NCBI GenBank assembly: GCA_012931725.1
Contig: CM022945.1
Location: 98,528,432 to 98,592,431 of the forward strand
Length of the DNA: 64,000 nt
Direction of reading: 5' to 3'
Origin: Litsea cubeba
Lineage: Eukaryota > Streptophyta > Magnoliopsida > Laurales > Lauraceae
Positions within the stretch are counted from its first letter, which is position 1, and the number at the start of each line of letters is the position of its first letter. Shown one piece after another: positions 48,550 through 59,200 of this stretch. The notes beneath the pieces were generated by a model. That model did no database searches, had not been told where the DNA came from, and worked only from the letters and a program-made list of their open reading frames with translations. The translations under genes were made by a program, and so were the position numbers.

Positions 48550-50382
48550 TGTCACGGGGTAAATTTCTCGCCTAAAAATCTTTGCCGTATGGCGTTAAGG
48601 ACACCAGTCTCTTAACCAGCCAACCAACAAACACACACACAAACAGCACTAAAGGAAGTGGAAGGAGACAATTGCAGACAACACAATACAAATTCAGATC
48701 ACTTGATTAATTTGGCTCCAGCCCTCTCTTATTAATCAAAACTGTGGGACGAGCCCTTACAAAGAATTACCACTCATAACTCTATGTAATACTCTCATAC
48801 AAAGATCCCTCTTGAATCTCTGTCTGAACCCCGAAGCCCCGCCTGAGATTATCTCTTAGGCCAACTCCTTTCTCTGTCTTAGTTTCTGTTCTAAGACTAC
48901 AGTTTGAGACTTCTCTTTGTCTCTACTTGTCTGATTCGGATCTGCAACCATACAGTCCTATTTAAACAAGTCTCTGGCCAATCAAATAGTGCTACCAAGG
49001 CTAACTGCCTACCACTTTGCCCCTCAAACAGTTGCCAATGTCTTGCTGGAAATAACCCACAAATGGGCAGTTTGTCTGAGCAGTTGTATGCCACCTGTCA
49101 TGCTTTTGTTGGTCCAAGTAGTCCTCCACATGTCCAACACACTTTACAGACTAAACTGCCATGGCAGTTTCTCAAACCACCCACCCAAGTGGCTACCACG
49201 TCATTCCAAACCAACCAGCAACTGTCTAAGTGAAAAGGCATGCCACACAGCACCAACCGTGTCTTCCACATGGGCTACACCCGCCCCAGCACAAGGGGAA
49301 TAAACCACCTACATCAATCCAGCACGCCACCATCTCCATTCAGGCCTCCAAGCCCAGGCACGAGGGTGTGGGCCCGATGCACCAAATTCCCAACCGCAAC
49401 CGAACCAATGCTCAACCGAGGCCAACAGTGCACATCGTCCGTTTTTCCACCCAACAGGCATATCTACTACATAGTAGAGTTTTGTGCCACCCATTATTTC
49501 TCACCTCCTGTGTATAAACGTTCGAAAACGACGAAACGAGACTTTCGGGCACTTTCCGGACTCCAATGCACAAATCCTTTTACACAATGATTGTTCAGCA
49601 TGTTTAACATCCTTTCAATGCATTAGAGATGCAATTGGATGCATAAAACACAAGGTTTTTTTAGGGTCCAAAATCTGCCGCACGCAGTTCCTGCACGACG
49701 TCGATAGACAGTTCGTGTAAGCCTCGCAGTGCTTGCACGTTGTCGACAGCAGCACCCGCAGCACCTGCACGACGTCCACCACAGTTCCTGCACGACGTCG
49801 ATAGACATTTCGTGTAAGCTTCGTAGTGCTTGCACGTCGTCGACTGCAGCACCCGCAGCACCTGCACGACGTCCAGCATAATTCCTACATGACGTCGACA
49901 GACAGTTCGTGTATGACTCGCAGTGCTTGCACGTCATCAACCGCAGCACCCGTAACTCTCGCAGCACCTGCACGACGTCCACTGCAGTTCCTGCAAGCCT
50001 CGCAGCATTCACACGACGTCGTTTACAGTAACACCAGCACGCGAACAACATCCCTCGCAGCAACACAGCAACGTGCACGCTGCCGTCCACACAGCACGAC
50101 TGCTACACACTCCACGTGCAGCATGTTGCTGCACACTCCATATGCAGCACAGCACGTCATGCACACTATTCACTGCATAACATTGATAGGCACTAACATC
50201 CATCGCACCAACGACCGAATGGTAGAAATCATCCGTACCAAGGGACCATTATGCAGTGTTTAGTTATCATAGCACAGTCCATATGCACCAATGGATTGTT
50301 TGTGCAGTAGTTAGGTCTAGGACCACCAATTCCACTGCACCATCTGCGCACCAACGCAGTGTGACCATTTTAGGGGCTAACA
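48550..50382 (-). repeat. 3' LTR of the GAG-only element (1833 bp)
   Basis: Nearly collinear with 52227-55283 once the inserted element is removed. It contains a 97-bp minisatellite (49687-49985), a TTTAAATAG TATA-like box near 48965 (minus) and GACGTC-rich DNA. Confidence 0.9.
49687..50020. repeat. 97-bp minisatellite in the 3' LTR
   Basis: Units start at 49687, 49784 and 49881, with a longer (105 bp) third unit and a partial fourth at 49986. Each carries CTGCACGACGTC, CAGTTCGTGTAAG and TGCTTGCACGTCGTCGAC. The same units occur in the other LTR. Confidence 0.9.
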
Positions 50383-51092
50383 AACCTCCCCCATCTGATC
50401 CAATAGTCGTCCTCGTCTGGTGATTGAAGAAAGCCACATCTTCCTTGAGTCTTCTTCACCTGTTGTTACAGACTCCTACTGCCTATAACACAATAAAATA
50501 TGCTAAATGCACCTACACTTAGTCTTTAATACATCATTCAAGTGCTTATACCCAAAAGGTACATGAATAATGAAAATTACAACTGTTTTACATGAACAAG
50601 TACAATAAGATACCCAAGCCACTCTACCTAAGTCATCTTCTGCACCCCCAAGTCCATCTTCACAGTCAGTCAGCAATCATTTGCTGTGTGCATCGACTCC
50701 AACCGAGACACTCCTTTTTTTCAACACTGCACCAACAGTGTTTATTGGTTCAAAATCATAATCAAATAGCCCCTACTGTTCTAGACTACAATCTTCTACA
50801 AGAACCACCCTTATCTCCTTGATAAGTTTCACCTTCTGGATTACCCAAAAGACTGGAATTTGTCCACAAAACTCCAATTTTGATGCCACCAAACACCACA
50901 GTCAAAAGTATTTACTGTGTGACGCCTCCTTCTCCAAGGCAACTCAACACCAGGGCCTGGTTAGTGATCCTCAGTTGACCAACAGAAACCCCACAATCCT
51001 TCGTTATAGTCCACTCCACGGACAACAACTTCCTGCAGATTGATATTCATTCTTGGTCTCAATCACCACCAAAACCTTGGGGAAAAAGCCTG
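50383..51092 (-). other. 3' internal non-coding part of the GAG-only element
   Basis: About 0.7 kb between the GAG stop and the 3' LTR with no recognisable polymerase motif on either strand. It ends at the purine-rich primer beside the LTR. Confidence 0.6.
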
Positions 51093-52171
51093 TTAGGTCC
51101 CACCTAACAGTTGTATGGGACTCACCCTTGCAGGTATCTCTCCCGGTTCAGCAACTATGGCATTCAGACTCTCCTTCTTAGGACAATCCCGTGCTCGATG
51201 CGATCCTTGGCAAACGAAGCACCCAAAGTTGGCCTTTGCAGGCTTTCCATGTTCCCCATTGCCATTGGACTGTTTGTCCTTGCCATTATCACCGTTTCTG
51301 TTCCTCTTTTTCCCATTCTTTGAACCTTTCGACTTGGACTTCTCAGCGTCTGAGGCCTCTGCCCATTCAGACTTATAGTCCACCAGTGCCTCTGCTGCAG
51401 CAATTGCAGTAGGCAAATCTTTCACATTCTGGCGTCGCAATTCTGCCTGAGCCCACCCCTGCAGACCAGTCATAAAAGTAAACAGTTTGTCATCCTCAGA
51501 CATATTTTTCACATCAAGCATGAGAGAGGAGAACTGTTTAACATATTCTTGAATTGTGCCAGTATGTTTGAGTTTTCTTAGAGCTTCACGTGCCACCCAG
51601 GCCACGTTACAGGGTAGGAATTGATCCTTCAATTCCTTCTTCAGATTTTCCCACAATGTGATCTCTGCACGACCTGCCTCTTGGTCGTTGTCTACACACG
51701 TTCGCCACCAAAGCTTCGCGTCACCAGCAAGATACATGCTAGCAATAGTCACCATTTCTTCCACGGAGTATGAACAGCCTTGAAATACTGTTCCATATCC
51801 CAAAGAAAGTTTTCCAGATCCTTTGTGCTCCGAGCACCAGAGAAGGGTTTCGATTCAGGAGCCTTGACCCGTCTCTTCTCCGAACCAGCAACCGAACCAT
51901 GAATGGCCCTCTTCACCAGGGTCAATTCACTATAGAGGGAATCAAACTGTTGTTGCCCTTGTTCCATCCAAGACAGGATGTCTGCACGCAGTTCCTCCAA
52001 CTGTGCAAATCGATCCTTTAGCAACTCCTCAATTGATTCCGTCTTCTCAGCCAACATCGTCAACCTTAGGCCAAAGGTAATTTGCTGAGCGTTTGCATCA
52101 TTCAGGCCTTCGACCTTCTCTTCCAGACGAAGAACGTGCTCTCGAACTTGTTCCAGCGCTGACTTTGACAT
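51093..52171 (-). pseudogene. GAG protein gene with one frameshift
   Basis: The ATG at 52171 opens a coiled-coil-like N-terminal part (REHVLRLEEKVEGLNDANAQ...). The frame stops at 51749, while the next frame carries on from about 51800 with the core GAG fold (MYLAGDAKLWWRT, LWENLKKELKDQFLP, ALRKLKHTGTIQEYVKQF). It ends in one CCHC knuckle (CFVCQGSHRARDC) and a stop at 51093. A small deletion near 51765-51790 in the PWKKW/VEEMV region explains the break. The two parts together are about 350 residues, the normal length for such a GAG. The protein would form the RNA-packaging particle. Protease is absent after the knuckle. Confidence 0.85.
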
Positions 52172-52212
52172 GATCAGCGGACTGAAATTACTCCTAGTTT
52201 ACCAAAAGTGAG

Positions 52213-52224
52213 GCTCTGATACCA
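52213..52224 (-). other. Primer binding site of the GAG-only element
   Basis: TGGTATCAGAGC lies two bases from the 5' LTR, matching initiator tRNA-Met, and fixes the element's orientation. Confidence 0.88.
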
Positions 52225-52226
52225 AT

Positions 52227-55200
52227 TGTCACGGGGTAAATTTCTCGCCTAAAAATCTTTGCCGTATGGCGTTAAGGACACCAGTCTCTTAACCAGCCAA
52301 CCAACAAACACACACACAAACAACACTAAAGGAAGTGGAAGGGGACAATTGCAGACAACACAATGCAAATTCAGATCACTTGATTAATTTGGTACCAGCC
52401 CTCTCTTATTAATCAAAACTGTGGGACGAGCCCTTACAAAGAATTACCACTCATAACTCTCTGTAATACTCTCATACAAGATCCCTCTTGAATCTCTATC
52501 TGAACCCCGAAGCCCCGCCTGAGGGCCCGTTTCTTTTCTAGAATTCCTGGAATTCATGTCTGGTGGCTGTCTGGGATTTGCAAATGCTGGAATTCTGAAA
52601 TGCTACTGAATTCTGTCATTTCTGAATTCCCTGTTTTTTTTATGTCTGAATTCCTGTCTGAGAATTCATGAGTTCCTGGATTTTCTGAATTATTTGTTTC
52701 ATAACTATAGGATTTCTGAGTTACTCCTGTATGTACTGTTTATATACCAATTTCACAATTCAAGCAGCAAAAAATTAAAAATTAAAAATTAAAAACAACA
52801 TCCATGCAAAAACTAATCACATGTCCATGAGCCAAACAAAATAAAATCACATAATTAGATAAGAACAAACAAAATTGGCATTTTTTATGAACTAATGGGG
52901 TCAGGTAGTTAATCCACTAATAATATATTGTATCCATGATTAAAATAAATCCAAAACAAATGGTCCCAGCCATCACCCCCCTCTCTACTAATGCACCACA
53001 TGGCATCTCCATTCAACTTCCTACTTTTCCTCTTTTATTCCCATGCACCCTTAGACCACCATACAGTCACTCATCTCTTTCCTCTCTTCTTTTCATTGAA
53101 GAACAAGGTTCTGTAACACACGAATGCTTCTCGCCTGGGGTTAGGAAAATAGAGAAATCGTGGGCCCCACTGATCAAGGGCCCACGATCAACCCTCATCA
53201 TCCAGGTCGCCCAAGGCCCCACAACAGATCCTAAGGTCCTGATTTGGCATCAAGTGATCCTACTGGGCCCACAACCTGATGTTCAAATAAGAAAATCCAT
53301 TTGTGAATGACGCCCAGTACTGTGAAATCCTAAGATGTGGGGTCAGATGGGACCCAATCCCCATGGGTCCACCACCATCAGGTTCGCCCCTGGGTCCACT
53401 ATCAGATGTGGGGTCCGGATTTCCAAAGGTGGCCCACAGTCCAAGTCGCCCCACTATATCCGTCGTGACCGTTGAGTACAAGAGAGAGGTCAGCCGGAAT
53501 TCCTGCAACTATGGGTTTTTGGAAATCCAGATGGAGAGGTGGGATTTGAAAATACTTGTTTTTTGGCATTTGGAAATACTGGAATTTCGGAATGCTATGA
53601 ATTCTTGCCAAGAAACACTGAATTCCTGACAGGAATTCCGGAATTCCCAGACAACCGGAATTCCTGTCAGGAATTCCAGAGAAAGAACAGGGCCTGAGAT
53701 TATCTCTTAGGCTAACTCCTTTCTCTGTCTTAGTTTATGTTCTAAGACTACAGTTTGAGACTTCTCTCTATCTCTCCTTGTCTCTACCTGTCTGATTCGG
53801 ATCTGCAACCATACAGTCCTATTTAAACAAGTCTCTGGCCAATCAAACAGTGCCACCAAGGCTAACTGCCTGCCACTTGGCCCCTCAAACAGTTGCTAAT
53901 GTCTTGCTGGAAATAACCCACAAATTGGCAGTTTGTCTGAGCAGTTGCATGCCACCTGTCATGCTTTTGTTGGTCCAAGTAGTCCTCCACATGTCCAACA
54001 CACTTTACAGACTAAACTGCTATGGCAGTTTCTCAAACCACCCACCCAAGTAGCTGCGACGTCATTCCAAACCAACCAGCAACTGTCTAAGTAAAAAGGC
54101 ATGCCACACAGCACCAACCGTGTCTTCCACATGAGCTACACCCGCCCCAGCACAAGGGGAATAAAACCCCTGCACCAATCTAGCACGCCACCATCTCCAT
54201 TCGGGCCTCCAGGCCTAGGCACGAGGGTGTGGGCCCCACGCACCAAATTCCCAACCGCAACCCAACCAATGCTCAACCGAGGCCAACAAGGCCATTCCTA
54301 GTGTATTCCGTGCATATCATGTGCCAACAGTGCACACCATCCATTTTTCCACCCAACAGGCATACCTGCTACATAGTAGAGTTTTGTGCCACTCATTGCT
54401 TCCCACCTCCTGGGTATAAACGTCCGAAAACGACGAAACGAGACTTTCGGGCACTTCCCGGACTCCAATGCACAAATCCTTTTACACAATGATTGTTCGG
54501 CATGTTTAACATCCTTTCAATGCATTAGACATGCATTTGGATCCATAAAGCACAAGGTTGGTCGAGGGTCCAAAATCTGTCGCACGCAGTTCCTGCATGA
54601 CGTCGACAGACAGTTCGTGTAAGCCTCGCAGTGCTTGCACGTCCTCGACTGCAGCACACGCAGCACCTGCACGATGTCCACCACAGTTCCTGCACGACGT
54701 CGATAGACAGTTCGTGTAAGCCTTGCAGTGCTTGCACGTCGTCGACTGCAGCACCCGTAGTACCTGCACGACGTCCACCACAGTTCCTGCACGACGTCGA
54801 CAGACAGTTCGTGTAAGCCTCGCAGTGCTTGCACGTCATCAACCGAGCACCCGCAACTCTCGCAGCACCTGCACAACGTCAACTGTAGTTCCTGCAAGCC
54901 TCGCAGCATTCACACAACGTCGTTCACAGTAACACCAGCACGTGAACGACCTCCCTCGTAGCAACACAGCAACGTGCACACTGCCGTCCACACAGCACGA
55001 CTATTGCACACTCCACGTGCAGCACGTTGCTGCACACTCCATATGCAGCACAACACGTCGTGCACACTATTCACTGCACAACATTGATAGGCACCAACAT
55101 CCATCGCACCAACGACCGAAGGGTAGAAATCATCCGTACCAAGGGACCATTATGCAGTGTTTAGTTATCATAGCACAGTCCATATGCACCAATGGACTGT

Positions 55201-55283
55201 TTGTGCAGTAGTTAGGTCTAGGACCACCAATTCCATCGCACCATCTGCGCACCAACGCAGTGTGACCATTTTAGGGGCTAACA
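52227..55283 (-). repeat. 5' LTR of the GAG-only element, interrupted
   Basis: 3057 bp, of which 1172 bp is a later insertion. Without it the LTR is about 1.88 kb and matches the 3' LTR closely. The 97-bp units recur at 54589, 54686 and 54783, and a partial one at 54888. Confidence 0.9.
52523..53694. mobile_element. PIF/Harbinger-like element inserted in the 5' LTR (1172 bp)
   Basis: The other LTR gives the empty site (CCGCCTGAGATTATC), so the ends are exact: TGA is duplicated at 52520-52522 and 53695-53697. Termini are GGGCCCGTTTCTTTTC and the complement of GGCCCTGTTCTTTCTC. Subterminal DNA is full of GGAATTCC and CTGGAATTC words. No transposase was seen; a 124-codon open frame at 52936 has no family features. 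Confidence 0.88.
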
Positions 55284-56228
55284 ATCTCACTCTCTCTGAG
55301 TCGCGGACATCATGTTGATTCCCTTGTGGGGGCACACCTGGGGCAATATTAAGTATTATCCCCTTGATCCATTGTGCACAAATTTAATGATTTTAAAAGG
55401 CATAATTTTTTTGGAAATTCAATTCAATTGTACAAATTTAGGCTCGTGCCAATTCATGGGGAAGGGTAGGTAGTGAGTGCGAGGAGGTTGGATTAATCAC
55501 CATCAACAAGGACGGGGCGCAACGACTCCAAGATGGGTGTGTATGCATGGTTGTTTCTCACAAGAGTGCCCGTGTGTTCTACTAACATTTACCTCCTCAC
55601 GCTTACTAAATCCCCCATGAATTAGCACTCATCTAATCACTGCTCAGATGAGTTTAGGTGAGTGCCAAATTAGGGTGAATGCTAATCATGAGTGAGGGGG
55701 TTGAATTTTTCATCGGGTGTATCCCACGTGGTGGTAAAAAAGTTATCTCAGTCAAATATGTGAAAGATATCTTTTAGTATAACATAGCCCTATGTTGAAA
55801 ACACCATTTTATTATTGAGAAATCTCTTTTTTTTTTTAATGAAAAAATCACAGATATTGGAGACACTTGTATGAGGGCAAAATTTATGTGGCCGTTTAAT
55901 TGGGCAAGATACCGTTTTGACATTTTGGGCACATGGCTGGGTTGAGGCTGGATGTTATGGCCCTAGAGTCAAATGGGCTGCACTGCACCTATGCCAATGT
56001 TTTAACTTATAGACCCGACTAAATGCCTCGGACTAGCACAACAAGTTCAACACCAGCAGGTTTATAGTATGTTTAAAATGCATGGCACTGGATCATTCCT
56101 TCAGACATCTTTTATATAATCAGTAGAGGCGATTAAAATAAAATAATTGCATGATAACATTCATAAATCATCATGATTTCATTTACAAATGAACAGGAGA
56201 AGAGCTACCAAAAGTGATAAGTCCATAC
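55284..56228. other. Intergenic DNA
   Basis: About 0.95 kb between the GAG-only element and the 3' end of the next gene. No gene or clear repeat was seen. Confidence 0.6.
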
Positions 56229-59200
56229 TTAAGAATGTGCATGCCTTTCAGCGGATGTCCGACTAATCAATCCCTCAAAAACCGTGTAAAGATCTTTATT
56301 ATCTGACCCAAAAATTTCATCAGCCTTCCGAAGGGTTTCCTGAAAATGGTGTAACAGAGGCCTCTAGATTATGATGATTTCAACATGGATACGCCAAAAT
56401 GCAATGCAACATGGATTGAAGGAGGGAAAAAAGACAAAAAAGAAATAGAGAAATGGTTGAAACCATTTACCTCTCTTGTTTGCTTGTGTGCATTCAGTTC
56501 TTTGACATTGGCTAGGAATGCACCAAACTGCTCATATGACAAGCGGCTCCTGAATGAAGTGAAAGAACGAGATTACGAGCAATCATTAATTACTTGATAA
56601 GCATGCTGTTCAACAGAAACAAAGAAAAAGAAAAAGAAAAAGAAAACATTTGCCTTATTGAGCACCTGTGGATTATGCATATGCCTTTTCATTAAAAAAT
56701 CAGATGCATAATCCACAACCGTTGAGGTTCATGGACAGTTTTTAGTACTCGCATCTAAGCAGCAACTTTATGGAGAACATCAGACTTTGAAGGGCAGTGC
56801 AACCACAAAGGTACAAGGGACTCGTGGATGTGCAGCTTTGTAGATTCATATTTATTAGGATTGGGTCAAGTGCATATATATGAAGGTATGATGATCTTTA
56901 TAAAAAAACAAATAGTATATTTGTTCTATGCATATCAGTAAATGGTATATACAGATGGGAGTCTCTCAGGAAAACCGGGTCCATCTGGAGTGGAAGGATT
57001 AATCAAAATGACAAAGGTAAATTGCTTTTGGCTTTCTCTGGCCTGTTGAGTGTTGGAGATTCTAGCTGGGTGGAATTGTTGGCAATAAAGAAGGATTTTT
57101 TTTTTCCTGAATTCTTGCTCGGATTCATTGGAAATTCAGGCAGATTCAGAAAATACTATTTGGTGGGCATGATGAATTACCTCAGTGGAGAATGATAAAT
57201 ACCATGAATGAGATTCTTCTACTATCCACAATAGCTGTTTCAGTTGCACATATTCTAAGAGAATGGAATATGGAAGCAGATCAACTAGCAAAGTTCAGGG
57301 TGTTTGGATCAGAAAAGGTAATTGGAAGCTTCTCATCCTCCTAATTTTCTGTAATATTTTGGTTCAACTGTTTGCAGTTCAGTACATAAGATCATTGGAC
57401 TGCCTTGATCACAGACATACTGATTCTAATTTTTCTATTAATAGTTCTTGGTTGTCTCTTAATAACAATACACAATAAAAAAAAGTGTCCTGTGCATACC
57501 GAACTTGGCGAAAGAACTCTTTGCCATCAACTCGGCTTCGTCCTACAAGAAGTAAATAATGTAGATTAGTGGAACAACCATAAACATAGCCAATATTTAA
57601 TCATACAGTACAGACACAAACAAATTTTATATTGATTTTATTTCAAAGTACCAGCTTCAAGACTCCAACAGAGTTGTTAGTTGCAGTGACAATCTTTCTA
57701 CAGCATCAGTTTCCCCAAGTTTTAGCATTTAAAAAGTTGAGAAATAAACATGCTCACCACATATTTTGGGCACTGTTATTTAGGTCAAATGTTATGTACC
57801 CAGAAGGCCCACATTTCAATGATCCAGATCATTCATTTAGTGAAACCAATCATGTATGAATAATCTAAGATGCATAAGTACAGTTTATGAGGAGTTCAAT
57901 TTGGCATCAATGGCCAATTTAGCAAATTCCAAAAGTGGAGCTTTGGATGGGACACAAATTTTGAACTAATAAAATAAATCTCCATTTTTCAATATAAAAT
58001 AATATGCAAAAGAAATCAATAAATAATAATTTACAACCTATACCAAAAACAAATCAACCAATCAACACCAAATGGATGGCATAAGGTTGGGTGATGATGG
58101 TGACTTAAAACAATTAAGCAATTAAGAATTCCAATATCCTTGGGTGGAATATCCCCCACTAGCGGTCCAAGTCTCCATAATGTTGGTCACCCAACAACGT
58201 TTACCTTAGGAGGGACATACCAGACAGCAGGGTATTACTATGGGATCCATCGGGGCATCTCTTGGCAAACTTTTTCTTCAAGACTATAGGCAACTGTATC
58301 TGGCTTATTCTCTTATATGGTATAATCTTCTCCCAACCAGGGTAGAAGCCTTTTGCTGGTAAGAAATCGCCAACAAGACTCTGACAAAGGATAGCATAGT
58401 TTTGTTGGACCATGTTCCCAACCTCCTCCTTATTTCTCTGATGACTGATTGGCTCCTCTGTCTTTTTTATTTCTCTGATGACTGTATGGATCCTCCCTCT
58501 CTGGACAGACCATGTTCCCAGATCTCTAGATGGAGCAATCCTAACCCTTTATTTGAGCGGCCATAAATAGACACATTGTAAAGACAGAAAGAGATGGTTC
58601 ATATTCGACAAATAGACCATAGCCTTTTGCTGGGTTACTTTGGGCAGGGTCTCCTATACTGGGTTCCATCAGTAAATGCCTACAGCATCAACTGGCAGGC
58701 ACATCAAAGGCTTCAACAGTCAGAGTCATGCTTAAGATCTTTCCCTATTCTGGCAGACAAGCATGAAGAACAACTGACCTCAATCCAGTACAAGAAAGAG
58801 CACATGAATAATCAAAGCTTAAAATCCACGGAAAAAAGTGGTATATAGGTAAAAACAAGGCCAATCCCATGGAAGATCGGGCTCAAAAGCGTTACAAATC
58901 AGCCCATTTGATTGTCGGCTCCATGCTTTATTGATCATGATGCAAGTTCCAGTATCTTCATAGTTTTAAAGAAAAGGAAAACTTAGCAATTATAAATCAT
59001 AATGAAGCATTCAGTTTTCAATGTTAAGTAACAATTATAGGAAACAGTACATGAATGATCAGTACATGAAACAATTATAAGAAAGAACAATTAAATAAAG
59101 ATCCAGTTTTCAATCATGACTAATAAACAGGGGTGTTCATGGAGGCACAAGCCCAAGACCAGCCCAGCCTACATTGGCCTGGGCTTGGGACATAGGTTTT

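Larger units (their letters stand above)
48550..55283 (-). mobile_element. GAG-only LTR retrotransposon (TR-GAG type)
   Basis: Two long direct repeats (48550-50382 and 52227-55283) end TGTCACGGGG...GGGGCTAACA in window orientation and flank only 1.84 kb of internal sequence. A 7-bp ATCTCAC is present immediately outside both ends. The minus orientation is set by the primer site TGGTATCAGAGC (52224-52213), the GAG frame and a purine tract (GATGGGGGAGG) beside the 3' LTR. No protease, integrase or polymerase is present, and there is no room for one, so mobilisation would need another element's enzymes. The 5' LTR is enlarged by a later 1.17-kb insertion. Confidence 0.9.

Noticed and set aside
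49687..50020. CRISPR-like spaced repeats
   Set aside because: Units are contiguous 97-bp tandem repeats inside plant LTRs, with no constant spacer pattern.
49826..50263. Thr/Ser/His-rich frames of up to 155 codons on both strands of the LTR
   Set aside because: They arise from the 97-bp repeat being free of stops, and differ between the two LTRs.
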